The translations under genes and the position numbers were made by a program. 64,000 nt of DNA from an uncultured Rhodobiaceae bacterium (GTDB taxonomy: Bacteria > Pseudomonadota > Alphaproteobacteria > Rhizobiales > TMED25): positions 1 through 64,000 of the forward strand of contig CAJWPC010000002.1 of assembly GCA_913045225.1 (NCBI GenBank), in the 5' to 3' direction. The stretch's first letter is position 1. Every line of letters begins with the position of its first letter. Below the pieces are notes generated by a model. It did not search any database and was not told the DNA's origin. It worked only from the letters and a program-made list of their open reading frames with translations. Positions 19,115 to 29,899 of this stretch are shown here, in pieces.

Positions 19115-19603
19115 CTATTCTTTACTGTATATTTCAATAACGTCACGCCTAATTCTCTCATATAGCTCCTCAGTTGGTATGCCATTTACAATCAAGCTAT
19201 TATCTTTTTGATAGCTTTTTATTGCATCGCTTGTGCTTCTTGTATAAGAACCATCATACATTCCAACATAATAACCAATGCTAATAAGTGCGATTTGTGT
19301 GTTGTAGACTAGCAGGGCAGAGTAGTCATCTGAGATAACTTCATTGTAAGAATTTTGGCTTTCATTAGTATCTCTATTCTCTGCTTCGTTTATACTAGAG
19401 GCAATCCCCATGATCCCACCAATTATTGCACCAGCTTTAGCGCCATCGTCGCCATCAATTGCAGAACCAATTCCACCTCCAATACCCGCGCCACATAAAA
19501 ATCCACCACCTGGACCGTCACAGAGACCCTTTGATGAAAGTTGACCTGATGTTATTAGGCCGATAAGCATTAGACAAAATACATATGTGTATACTTTCCT
19601 CAT
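19115..19603 (-). CDS. Secreted glycine-zipper / peptidoglycan-binding-like protein
   Basis: 162-residue protein of unknown function. A signal peptide (about 1-25, MRKVYTYVFCLMLIGLITSG) precedes a glycine-zipper stretch (GAGIGGGIGSAIDGDDGAKAG, then IIGGIMGIA, about 38-68), as in outer-membrane-associated Gly-zipper proteins. The C-terminal ~50 residues look like a PG_binding_1 repeat: NTQIALISIGYYVGMYDGSY, then IKSYQKDNSLIVNGIPTEEL. Inference: an envelope protein linking membrane and peptidoglycan. It is 68 bp downstream of the IalB-like gene on the same strand and may share its transcript. Confidence 0.68.
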   Translation of the reverse strand: MRKVYTYVFCLMLIGLITSGQLSSKGLCDGPGGGFLCGAGIGGGIGSAIDGDDGAKAGAIIGGIMGIASSINEAENRDTNESQNSYNEVISDDYSALLVYNTQIALISIGYYVGMYDGSYTRSTSDAIKSYQKDNSLIVNGIPTEELYERIRRDVIEIYSKE

Positions 19604-19671
19604 AATTTTACCTTTGTAAATTATTTATTTTGGACACTTTAGTTAATTATCTAATAAAAACACATAAATAT

Positions 19672-20265
19672 CTAGTTTTTTATCTCATTTTTGCTAAGAG
19701 CTTGAAACATCTCTGGAAAGCCATTCATTTCGATCATAATTCCAATATTTTTATTATTTTTTTTATTGCCAACTCCAATCATAAAATCATCTTTATTTTT
19801 AAGCTTTTTCAAGAAATCATCCGGTATTACCCCAGCGTACTCACAGTAATCCGTTGTACATTTTGTATTCATAAGTTGAAACTTCAGATTGCCCTCATTG
19901 GATAGCGCCATTATCTTTGTTATATCTCCGTTAGATGATTGCGATTCATCATTCAATTTTGATCTCAATACAAGATAATTGTCATTCATCTCTTTGATAA
20001 TGAATATAAGAAAAGTCTGTTTAGACTCATCAATCTGTATTTCTAAAAATTGTGTCAAGAGGCATCTATCATTGTTTTTGACTTCACAAATTATGGACCA
20101 ATCTTCTATTTCTTTATAAAGATAGCCTTCAATAAAACCATCATAATATACAATATTTTTGTTTAGCTCATAGCCAAATGACATGCGTGTTGAGCAACTC
20201 AGCATCAACATAATAACGGAGAGGAATTTGAGTGATATTAGGGTAATTTTTTGCATAAGCGTCAT
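19672..20265 (-). CDS. IalB-family (invasion-associated locus B) secreted protein
   Basis: 197-residue predicted secreted protein. The N-terminus is hydrophobic and ends near a lipobox-like LMLSCS, so it could be a lipoprotein or have an ordinary signal peptide. The body follows the IalB pattern: DWSIICE, DRCLLTQFLEIQ with paired cysteines, then NTKCTTDYCEYAG and PDDFLKKLKNKDDF. It ends with IEMNGFPEMFQAL, the family's final GF..A...L motif. IalB-like proteins are widespread in non-pathogenic alphaproteobacteria, so the name does not imply virulence; the function is unknown. It is divergent from the cox operon. Confidence 0.75.
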   Translation of the reverse strand: MTLMQKITLISLKFLSVIMLMLSCSTRMSFGYELNKNIVYYDGFIEGYLYKEIEDWSIICEVKNNDRCLLTQFLEIQIDESKQTFLIFIIKEMNDNYLVLRSKLNDESQSSNGDITKIMALSNEGNLKFQLMNTKCTTDYCEYAGVIPDDFLKKLKNKDDFMIGVGNKKNNKNIGIMIEMNGFPEMFQALSKNEIKN

Positions 20266-20476
20266 TCGCTGAATTTTATTTGTTAATATCCATCATTTAA
20301 TGATACAAAAAATAAATTTTTTTAATAGAAAATACACGTATATTCGTATTATCACTAAAACTTATTTATATGAAAATATATTAGGATTAATATCTTGATT
20401 AGTTGTGCAAAAAATATTATTTCTATATATAGAAAAAGGTAAGACAATCACATCTTTCGTCCAGGACAGAAAATTA
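20266..20476. promoter_or_regulatory. Divergent control region between IalB-like gene and cox operon
   Basis: At about 211 bp this is the longest non-coding stretch in the window and is very AT-rich. It holds two palindromes: ATCATT-T-AATGAT (20292-20304) and TTCTATATATAGAA (20421-20434). I see no -35/-10 pair that stands out from the AT-rich background. Both divergent promoters, and any regulation of cytochrome oxidase, must lie here. If coxB started at the upstream GTG (20405) the region would shrink to 139 bp. Confidence 0.5.
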
Positions 20477-23022
<2,546 letters not shown>

Positions 23023-23028
23023 TTTTTT

Positions 23029-23048
23029 AAACCTCGGTAGGTTTTATT
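23029..23048 (+). terminator. Hairpin between coxA and ctaB, possible attenuating terminator
   Basis: AAACCT (23029-23034), loop CGGT, AGGTTT (23039-23044), then TATT before the ctaB ATG at 23049. The stem is six base pairs with a short U-tract, so it would be a leaky terminator at best. It could lower expression of the assembly factors relative to the structural subunits, or protect the coxBA message 3' end. It also covers the space where the ctaB ribosome-binding site should be. Confidence 0.4.
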
Positions 23049-23954
23049 ATGGAATATACATCAGGTAGCGTGCAAGATTATTACGCGCTTATGAAACCGA
23101 GAGTTATGTCCCTTGTAATATTTACAAGTCTTGTTGGCTTGATACTCTCGCCATCTAATATTCATCCATTTCTTGCTGTTATTTCTATTTGTTGTATTGC
23201 AATTGGGGCTGGTGCTTCGGGTGTATTAAATATGTGGTATGACGCAGATATTGATCGTGTAATGAAAAGAACTATTGGCAGACCCATACCCTCAGGTAAT
23301 ATTGCAAAGTCTGAGGCATTAACATACGGGCTTATGATGTCATTCGGTTCAGTATTTGTTATGGGAGTTTTAATAAACTGGATCGCTGCCATATTCCTTG
23401 CATTTACAATTTTCTTTTATGCTGTTGTTTATACAATGTGGCTAAAGAGAAGAACTACACAAAATATTGTCATAGGTGGAGCAGCGGGTGCCTTCCCACC
23501 GGTGATTGGCTGGTTATCAACAAACGCGCCACTGACAATTGAGCCAGTGCTACTATTTTTAATTATATTCCTTTGGACTCCACCACATTTCTGGGCATTA
23601 GCAATACTTACTTCTAATGAATATCAAAAAGCTAGTATTCCTATGATGCCAAATATTGTTGGCAGTCAGTCCACCATCAAACAAATTTTATTTTATTCAG
23701 TAATTATGTCTGCTTCTGCATTACTACCATTCTATTTGGGTATGGTCAGCGTAATATATCTGCTTCCAGTATGCGTTTTAAGCGCTATGTTTATCGGGGC
23801 TTCTGTTCAGCTTTATAAAGCAAAAACAAAGGAAAAAATTGAGATCTACTCGAAAAGACTTTTTGCTTATTCAATATTATATTTATTTCTGGTTTTTACT
23901 TTTTTTCTTATAGATTATTTATATATGAAATATAGTTGGGAGTTGCTAATTTGA
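23049..23954 (+). CDS. ctaB: Protohaem IX farnesyltransferase (haem O synthase)
   Basis: Membrane UbiA-family enzyme that converts haem B to haem O, the precursor of haem A for subunit I. The 301-residue protein starts MEYTSGSVQDYYALMKPRVMSL. The prenyl-diphosphate aspartate motif is NMWYDADIDRVMKRTIGRP and the second conserved region is FLWTPPHFWALAI. About nine hydrophobic helices are present. Its stop overlaps the TTG start of the next small gene, so they are likely coupled. Confidence 0.97.
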   Translation: MEYTSGSVQDYYALMKPRVMSLVIFTSLVGLILSPSNIHPFLAVISICCIAIGAGASGVLNMWYDADIDRVMKRTIGRPIPSGNIAKSEALTYGLMMSFGSVFVMGVLINWIAAIFLAFTIFFYAVVYTMWLKRRTTQNIVIGGAAGAFPPVIGWLSTNAPLTIEPVLLFLIIFLWTPPHFWALAILTSNEYQKASIPMMPNIVGSQSTIKQILFYSVIMSASALLPFYLGMVSVIYLLPVCVLSAMFIGASVQLYKAKTKEKIEIYSKRLFAYSILYLFLVFTFFLIDYLYMKYSWELLI

Positions 23955-24112
23955 CAAAAGAAAGTAAAAAGATGAAAATTGAAAAAGAAAAGCAGGCTGA
24001 ATTCATTGAGAATCGTAGAAAAAAGTCCAAGGCTATTGCAATAATATTATTTGTCATGGTCTTTACTTTCTTTATGACAACTGTTATCAGAATATCATCA
24101 AACATATCCTGA
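23951..24112 (+). CDS. Small single-helix cox assembly-operon protein (CoxF-like)
   Basis: 53-residue protein, easily missed by gene finders. A charged Lys/Glu/Arg-rich N-terminus including ENRRKKSKAIA is followed by one transmembrane helix (AIIILFVMVFTFFMTTVI in outline) and a short tail ending SSNIS. The ctaB-small ORF-ctaG arrangement, with a basic stretch and single helix, is what I recall of the alphaproteobacterial CoxF-like proteins. The TTG at 23951 overlaps the ctaB stop (TTGA); an internal ATG at 23972 would give 46 residues and is also possible. Function unknown, presumably oxidase assembly. Confidence 0.72.
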   Translation: MTKESKKMKIEKEKQAEFIENRRKKSKAIAIILFVMVFTFFMTTVIRISSNIS

Positions 24113-24124
24113 AGTATAATATTC

Positions 24125-24661
24125 ATGAAAGAACATAAGAAAAATAGAACAGTATTAATAATATGTTTCTCTGTAATATTGTTTATGGGAGGGCTTTCGC
24201 TTGCTGCTGTTCCTTTGTATGAGTTATTTTGTAAAGTGACGGGTTACAAAGGAACTCCGAATATAATAAATATTGCCTCATCGGAGTCTGGAAATAGAGA
24301 TTTTATTATGCGTTACGACGTTAATATTTCTCCAGAATTAAATTGGAAGATTGTGCCTGATAAGACATCCGAAACAGTAACAACAGGAGATAATGTCTTT
24401 ACATTTTATAATGCGAAGAATGAAGGCATACTTAAAAATAATGGTATTGCGACATATAATGTAATCCCTGCAGAGGCTGCAGCATATATTCTTAAAGTTG
24501 AATGCTTCTGCTTTTTAGGTCAAGAGCTTGGCTCCGGTGAAGAAATGCAAATGCCATTAACTTATTATATAGATCCTGCAATAGATCGTGATGAAGAATT
24601 AAAAAATGTTGACACAATCACAATATCATACACTTTTTTTAAAAATAAGGATTTATTGTGA
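24125..24661 (+). CDS. ctaG: Cytochrome c oxidase assembly protein CtaG (Cox11)
   Basis: Membrane-anchored copper chaperone that delivers copper to CuB of subunit I. The 178 residues comprise one N-terminal helix (about 10-30, ending AAVPLYELFCKVTGYKGT) and a periplasmic beta-domain. The copper-binding CFCF motif is in LKVECFCFLGQELGSGEEMQMPL, followed by the family's YYIDP. It belongs to the oxidase assembly block between the CoxF-like gene and coxC. Confidence 0.97.
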   Translation: MKEHKKNRTVLIICFSVILFMGGLSLAAVPLYELFCKVTGYKGTPNIINIASSESGNRDFIMRYDVNISPELNWKIVPDKTSETVTTGDNVFTFYNAKNEGILKNNGIATYNVIPAEAAAYILKVECFCFLGQELGSGEEMQMPLTYYIDPAIDRDEELKNVDTITISYTFFKNKDLL

Positions 24662-24718
24662 TAATATCTTTGTATATAGTAGAGCAAAATCAGTAATTTA
24701 TGAAAAAAAATAACATCT

Positions 24719-25552
24719 ATGAGTGAGACCCAAAGTAAAAATCATGACTATCATTTGGTTGATCCAAGCCCTTGGCCTGCCATAGGTGCTATCGCAGCAT
24801 TCATTACGGCAATTGGTGCTGTTATATATTTCCATCAAGGTAGCTACTGGTTACTCATCATCGGACTCATAGCCGTACTTTATACTATGTATGGTTGGTG
24901 GCGAGAAGTTATAAAAGAAGCAAACAAAGGAGACCATACACCTGTTGTTCAATTGCATCTTCGATACGGAATGATTATGTTTATTGCATCAGAGGTAATG
25001 TTCTTTGTTGCATGGTTCTGGTCTTATTTTGATGCCTCACTTTACGCAGGTGAGACACAGCAATACCTTCGTACTGAACTTACGGGCGGTCATTGGCCAC
25101 CTGATCAAATAGCAACATTTGACCCTTGGCATTTGCCGTTATTAAATACCTTGATACTTTTGACTTCAGGTACTGCAGTAACCTGGGCCCATCACTCGTT
25201 ATTACATGATGACCGCAGAGGTCTTAGGCTTGGGCTTCTTATAACTGTCGCACTCGGTGCAATCTTCACTTGCGTGCAAGCATATGAATATACACATGCA
25301 GCGTTTGACTTTTCAGGGCATATTTATGGGGCAACCTTCTTCATGGCAACTGGCTTTCATGGTTTTCATGTACTCGTTGGCACAATATTTCTAATTGTTT
25401 GCACACTTCGAGTAGGGGCAGGTCATTTCAAGAAAGAACAGCATTTTGGTTTTGAGGCAGCCGCTTGGTATTGGCACTTTGTCGATGTTGTATGGCTATT
25501 CCTATTTGCAGCAATATATGTCTGGGGAGCTGGGGAAATTATACCGCATTAA
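24719..25552 (+). CDS. coxC: Cytochrome c oxidase subunit III
   Basis: Seven-helix subunit that stabilises the oxidase and sustains proton uptake. The 277 residues begin with HDYHLVDPSPWPAIGA. The signatures are LRYGMIMFIASEVMFFVAWFWS, and GFHGFHVLVGTIFL and AWYWHFVDVVWLFLF near the C-terminus. No clear ribosome-binding site precedes the ATG. An eight-codon open frame (ATG at 24700, MKKNNIYE, stop 24724-24726) overlaps the coxC start in another frame and could couple its translation. A hairpin spans the 3' end of the gene. Confidence 0.98.
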   Translation: MSETQSKNHDYHLVDPSPWPAIGAIAAFITAIGAVIYFHQGSYWLLIIGLIAVLYTMYGWWREVIKEANKGDHTPVVQLHLRYGMIMFIASEVMFFVAWFWSYFDASLYAGETQQYLRTELTGGHWPPDQIATFDPWHLPLLNTLILLTSGTAVTWAHHSLLHDDRRGLRLGLLITVALGAIFTCVQAYEYTHAAFDFSGHIYGATFFMATGFHGFHVLVGTIFLIVCTLRVGAGHFKKEQHFGFEAAAWYWHFVDVVWLFLFAAIYVWGAGEIIPH

Positions 25553-25562
25553 TCTCCCAGCT
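25528..25562 (+). other. Inverted repeat at the coxC 3' end
   Basis: AGCTGGGG (25528-25535) can pair with TCCCAGCT (25555-25562) across a 19-base loop that contains the coxC stop; the pairing includes one G-U. No U-run follows, so it is not an intrinsic terminator. It could be an mRNA-stabilising or processing hairpin at the boundary between the last structural oxidase gene and DUF983. Confidence 0.35.
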
Positions 25563-25571
25563 GTAGTATAA

Positions 25572-25928
25572 TTGCTTCAAACATCTAAAATACTTAACTT
25601 ACTCAAAATAATTATCTTAGGAAAATGCCCTTCCTGTCAGAAATTAAGCATATTTAGAAATTTATTTATAATTAAGAAAGAGTGTAATGGGTGTTTATTG
25701 AATTACTCTGAGTATCAAATTGGGGATGCTGATAGTTTTTTTGTAATTTTAATTGTTGGCATTATGATGCTATCCGGTATTATTTTTTTTGAGCTAAATT
25801 ATAAACCAGATATATATTTACTCTTTATTTTTTCATTGCCCCTAACTGTTGTATGTTCGTTGTTAATAGCCAGACCAATAAAAAGTTTTTTTTTGTATAT
25901 CACGTATAAAATTAAGACAGCAAAGTAA
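25572..25928 (+). CDS. DUF983 family membrane protein
   Basis: 118-residue protein conserved in alphaproteobacterial cox operons; its function is not established. It has two CxxC-type pairs near the N-terminus (GKCPSCQK and KKECNGCLL), which suggest a small zinc ribbon, followed by two transmembrane helices (about 58-76 and 80-108). The start is a TTG immediately after an in-frame stop, with no good ribosome-binding site; nothing upstream is possible, and the first cysteine pair must be included. The position between coxC and surf1 suggests a role in oxidase biogenesis. Confidence 0.8.
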   Translation: MLQTSKILNLLKIIILGKCPSCQKLSIFRNLFIIKKECNGCLLNYSEYQIGDADSFFVILIVGIMMLSGIIFFELNYKPDIYLLFIFSLPLTVVCSLLIARPIKSFFLYITYKIKTAK

Positions 25929-25937
25929 AAGTCTAAA

Positions 25938-26657
25938 ATGTCAAATTTTAAAAATATATTTATGAATTTAGTTACAATTCTTGTATTTTTTATATTAATG
26001 ATACTCGGTACATGGCAGATTGACCGGCTTGGACAAAAAAATGATTTACTAAAAAAAATACAAAGAGTAAGCGAAGACATATCGGATCTTAAAGATGTAA
26101 AAATAGATGATAGTAACTTAGATGATTGGCTGTATCGCAAAATAAAAATTCATGGTGAATTTATCAGCGAAGAAAATATATTTGTTTTTACGCATCTATC
26201 AGACCCACGTGGAAAGTTTGGGGGTGCAGGATATTGGGTGCTTAATCCATTTAAATCTGACGAAGGAAATATAATAATCATAAATCGTGGTTTTATTCCA
26301 CAAAATGTATTTGATCAGTTCTCGTCAAGCGCTAACAAATACAAAGAAAATATAGTGACAGGGTATGTCAGAAAGTTTGAAAAGGAAAATATATTTACCC
26401 CTGATAAAAATATGGAAGATAGGATCCTATATTTATTTGAAAAGAATGATATAAAAAAAATGTTTCATATTAAAAAAATTGAGCCATATTTTATTGATCA
26501 GGTTGATGAATATAATGCATTGCCCCAGTCAAACGAAACCCAACTAAAGTTTCCAAATAACCATCTTTCCTATGCAATAACATGGTATGGTCTTGCAACA
26601 GCCTTATTATTTATATATTTTTATTCAATATTCAGACCTAAGAAATTTGACTCATAA
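25938..26657 (+). CDS. surf1: SURF1 family cytochrome oxidase assembly protein
   Basis: Inner-membrane protein aiding haem a insertion into subunit I. The 239 residues have one helix at each end (about 8-24 and 213-232) flanking a periplasmic domain. Characteristic segments are LGTWQIDRLGQK at the N-terminus, then GYWVLNPFK and IIINRGFIPQ. The C-terminal NHLSYAITWYGLATALLFIY is the family's final helix. Its stop overlaps the thrC start (TAATG), so the oxidase operon runs straight into threonine synthesis. Confidence 0.94.
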   Translation: MSNFKNIFMNLVTILVFFILMILGTWQIDRLGQKNDLLKKIQRVSEDISDLKDVKIDDSNLDDWLYRKIKIHGEFISEENIFVFTHLSDPRGKFGGAGYWVLNPFKSDEGNIIIINRGFIPQNVFDQFSSSANKYKENIVTGYVRKFEKENIFTPDKNMEDRILYLFEKNDIKKMFHIKKIEPYFIDQVDEYNALPQSNETQLKFPNNHLSYAITWYGLATALLFIYFYSIFRPKKFDS

Positions 26658-28042
26658 TGCTTTATTTTAGTACACGAGATACCGATAAGAAGTTTACCTT
26701 TGAAGAAATAATTCTAAATGGCCTCGCAGAGGATGGCGGTCTATATATTCCAGAGCAAACTCCGATATTTACCAAAAATGATATAAATAGGTTACTTTGT
26801 TCTGACTACGAAACTATTGCATACGAAATTATAAAACAATTTACAGGAGAAACATTTACAACTGATCTTCTTAAGAGAATGATTCATGACTCCTATGAAT
26901 CATTTAGGAGTGACTTTGTAACGCCACTGACAGAGGTTGATGACTCATTATCGATACTAGAATTATTTCATGGCCCAACTCTTGCATTTAAAGATTTGGC
27001 AATGCAATTGTTATCACGCATGATAGAAGAGGTGCTATCTCGTACAAATTCCAAAGCCTCCATAATATGCGCAACATCGGGTGATACAGGGGGTGCAGCG
27101 GTAACTTCATTCGCGAATAAGAAAAATATCAAACTATTTGTTTTATATCCAAAAGGTAGAATATCTGAAGTCCAAAGAAGGTTTATGTCAACCGTCAAGG
27201 CTGAAAATATAAAAGTAATATCTATTAATGGTAATTTTGATGATTGCCAGAATATTGTTAAAACTTTATTTAATGACAGATATTTTGCGAAAAATGTAAG
27301 TTTGACTGCAGTTAATTCAATAAACTGGGCAAGGATAATGATACAAATAGTCTATTATTTTAGCGCCCTATCACAATACAAGAGATTAGAAAAGAATATA
27401 AATTTTATAGTCCCTACTGGTAATTTTGGAGATATATTCGCAGGTTACATTGCGAAAAAAATGGGTCTGCCAATTCATAAGCTCGTTATTGCTACGAATG
27501 TTAATAATATTTTAGAAAGGTGCCTAAAAACAGGCATGTATGAAGCTTTTGACTCTATACAGACAAACTCCCCATCAATGGACATTCAAATATCAAGTAA
27601 TTTTGAGAGACTTCTTTTTGATTTATTGGATATGAGTCCTGGAGTAGTGGGAAAAAAAATGAGTGAATTAAAGGAAAATGGTAAGTTTGAACTTAGCAAA
27701 TCAGAGCTGGAGTCTTTTAAAAATAATTTCGATGCCGGATCGCTTGATCAAGATGAAACGGTTAAAATAATAAAAGATATTTATAATAAATCGCATCAAA
27801 TAATTGATCCCCATACAGCAATTGCTGTAGGTGTTCACTATAAAAATAGTTATGAAAATTCGATTGCGCTGTCAACTGCTCATGCCGCAAAATTTCCAGA
27901 TACTGTTATGAAGGCAATTGGAATTAATCCAGAACTCCCAAATATATCTGAAGATATCTATAAGTTACATGAAAATATTATTGATCTACCGAATGATGTG
28001 GGGGATATTAATGCATTTATAACAAAAAATTTTAGTGAGTAA
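26657..28042 (+). CDS. thrC: Threonine synthase
   Basis: PLP enzyme converting O-phosphohomoserine to threonine. The 461-residue protein starts MLYFSTRDTDKKFTFEE. The PLP lysine lies in HGPTLAFKDLAMQLL, the phosphate-binding loop in ATSGDTGGAAV, and VPTGNFGDIFAGYIAKKMGLP is the family signature. It is placed between surf1 and an M16 peptidase, the usual alphaproteobacterial order. The homoserine kinase thrB is about 3 kb downstream on the other strand. Confidence 0.97.
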   Translation: MLYFSTRDTDKKFTFEEIILNGLAEDGGLYIPEQTPIFTKNDINRLLCSDYETIAYEIIKQFTGETFTTDLLKRMIHDSYESFRSDFVTPLTEVDDSLSILELFHGPTLAFKDLAMQLLSRMIEEVLSRTNSKASIICATSGDTGGAAVTSFANKKNIKLFVLYPKGRISEVQRRFMSTVKAENIKVISINGNFDDCQNIVKTLFNDRYFAKNVSLTAVNSINWARIMIQIVYYFSALSQYKRLEKNINFIVPTGNFGDIFAGYIAKKMGLPIHKLVIATNVNNILERCLKTGMYEAFDSIQTNSPSMDIQISSNFERLLFDLLDMSPGVVGKKMSELKENGKFELSKSELESFKNNFDAGSLDQDETVKIIKDIYNKSHQIIDPHTAIAVGVHYKNSYENSIALSTAHAAKFPDTVMKAIGINPELPNISEDIYKLHENIIDLPNDVGDINAFITKNFSE

Positions 28043-28046
28043 CAAG

Positions 28047-29306
28047 ATGACAATAACAGAAAGTAGAATAAGTAATGGTATCAGGGTGATATCACAAAGT
28101 ATGCCGAATTTTAGCTCGGTTTCGCTCGGTATTTGGGCAGAAGTTGGCTCACGAAATGAATTGGAAGGTGAGCAGGGAATATCACACTTGCTTGAGCACA
28201 TGGCTTTTAAGGGAACCAAGTCTAGAACAGCCAAGGAAATCGCAATGGAAATTGAGAATGTTGGTGGGGATATAAATGCTGCAACAAGTGTTGAGAGGAC
28301 TTCTTATTTTGTACGAATGCTTAAAAATGACATAGAAATTGGTATTTCAATATTATCAGACATAATGCAAAATTCCATATTTGATCCGATTGAATTGGAC
28401 AAAGAGAAACACGTCATATTTCAAGAGCTTGCTTCTTACAGGGACTCACCCGATGATAGTGTATTTGAAAATTTTCAAAGCGCTGCTTACCAAGGTCAGG
28501 CAATTGGAAGGTCCATTCTTGGAAATAGGGAGACCCTAATCAATATAAAATCAGATGATTTGATGTCTTACTTAAAAAAATTTTATCACTCAAATAACCT
28601 AACAATAGTTGCTACAGGTTCTGTGGACCATAACCAACTACATAATCTTTGTGAGATGTATTTCGAGCCTATTCATGCTGGCAAAACACCGTTGACTAAA
28701 AAAGCAGAATACAAACCAAGTCAAATAAGAGAGAGTCGGGATATAGAGCAGGCTCATATCATTTATGCATTTGAGGGTTGTTCTTACCATGATGATGATC
28801 TTTACGTAGCTCACCTCTTCTCAAATATTCTTGGTGGCGGGATGTCCTCCAGATTGTTTCAGAATATAAGAGAAAATCGTGGATTGGCATATTCTGTCTT
28901 TTCTTTCTCATCAAGTTACAAAGATACAGGAATTTTTGGTATTTACTCGGCAACCTCCCCGGACAAGGTCAATGAGTATAGTGAGGCTGTGGCCAATGAA
29001 ATTTTAAATAGTGAAAAAAGTATAACTGACCAAGAAATTGATAAAGCAAAGAAGCAATTAAAAGCCGGATTACTTATGTCGTCAGAGAGCCCGGTTGCGA
29101 GAATGAATCAAATTGCAAGACAAATATCAATTTATGATAGGGTTATTGATATAAGTGAAACACTTGATAGAGTCGACTCCATAAAAAAAGAGCATATAAC
29201 TAATTTTGTATCAGAAACTTTTAAATCCAAAAAACTTACAATAAGTGCACTTGGAGCAATCTCAAAATTATCAGATCAAGATGCCATACAAAAATTTTAC
29301 TGCTAA
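28047..29306 (+). CDS. M16 family zinc peptidase (mitochondrial-processing-peptidase-like)
   Basis: Predicted zinc metalloprotease of the pitrilysin/M16B type, 419 residues. The inverted zinc motif HLLEHMAFKGT (HxxEH) is intact near residue 52, with the distal glutamate ligand in the following helix (EIENVGGDINAATS). The Arg/Tyr motif of the C-terminal half, GGGMSSRLFQNIRENRGLAYSV, is also present. No signal peptide is seen. Bacterial members are related to the mitochondrial MPP beta subunit; the substrate here is unknown. I use the ATG at 28047, where GTGAG is well spaced; a GTG at 28035 overlapping the thrC stop is the alternative. Confidence 0.93.
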   Translation: MTITESRISNGIRVISQSMPNFSSVSLGIWAEVGSRNELEGEQGISHLLEHMAFKGTKSRTAKEIAMEIENVGGDINAATSVERTSYFVRMLKNDIEIGISILSDIMQNSIFDPIELDKEKHVIFQELASYRDSPDDSVFENFQSAAYQGQAIGRSILGNRETLINIKSDDLMSYLKKFYHSNNLTIVATGSVDHNQLHNLCEMYFEPIHAGKTPLTKKAEYKPSQIRESRDIEQAHIIYAFEGCSYHDDDLYVAHLFSNILGGGMSSRLFQNIRENRGLAYSVFSFSSSYKDTGIFGIYSATSPDKVNEYSEAVANEILNSEKSITDQEIDKAKKQLKAGLLMSSESPVARMNQIARQISIYDRVIDISETLDRVDSIKKEHITNFVSETFKSKKLTISALGAISKLSDQDAIQKFYC

Positions 29307-29323
29307 TGATTGGGTGAGTAAAA

Positions 29324-29899
29324 ATTATTAAAGATACTAGAAATAATTTATGCTCGGAAGATATTTATCTCAGATACCCGAGATTGGTTGATTATAAAAA
29401 ATGGAGAAGTATTCGGGAGTCAAGTAAAGCGTTTCTTACGCCTTGGGAGCCAACTTGGTACCCAGGAGAGCATAGTCTGAAAAGATACCTTAAGCTACTA
29501 TCAATATATTCACAAAAAAGAAAAAATAATACACAGTACTCTTATTTTATTTTTAATAAAAAAAATGATTTATTGGGTGGTATTAATGTATTTAATATAA
29601 AAAGAGGTATATCTCAAAGTTGTACGATTGGTTATTGGATAGGGGAAGTGCATTCTAATCAAGGTTACATGACAAAATCACTTATTTTATTATTACGGCA
29701 TCTATTCAATGATTTTAACTTTAACCGAGTTGAAGCTGCATGTGTACCTAATAACCTCGCCTCAAAGAGCTTACTGGAAAGGCTTGGGTTCGACCAAGAG
29801 GGGTATGCTAAAGATTATTTAAGGATTAATGGAAAATGGCAAGACCACATCTTATTTTCATTGAGGAAAAAGATTTATAATGAACGACGCAAAACTTAA
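29324..29899 (+). CDS. RimJ/RimL-type GNAT N-acetyltransferase (probable ATT start)
   Basis: Predicted acetyl-CoA-dependent N-acetyltransferase, possibly acting on the N-terminus of a ribosomal protein. The conserved first strand (IYLRYPRLVDYKKW) is followed by KAFLTPWEPTWYPGEHSL, then TIGYWIGEVHSNQGYM (acetyl-CoA loop) and VEAACVPNNLASKSLLERLGFDQEG. Between an in-frame TGA (29315-29317) and the first strand there is no ATG, GTG or TTG. GGTGA (29313-29317) is six bases before ATT at 29324, giving 191 residues. The first standard start, TTG at 29384, would delete the first strand. The 3' end overlaps the next gene by 20 bp. Confidence 0.86.
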   Translation: MIKDTRNNLCSEDIYLRYPRLVDYKKWRSIRESSKAFLTPWEPTWYPGEHSLKRYLKLLSIYSQKRKNNTQYSYFIFNKKNDLLGGINVFNIKRGISQSCTIGYWIGEVHSNQGYMTKSLILLLRHLFNDFNFNRVEAACVPNNLASKSLLERLGFDQEGYAKDYLRINGKWQDHILFSLRKKIYNERRKT

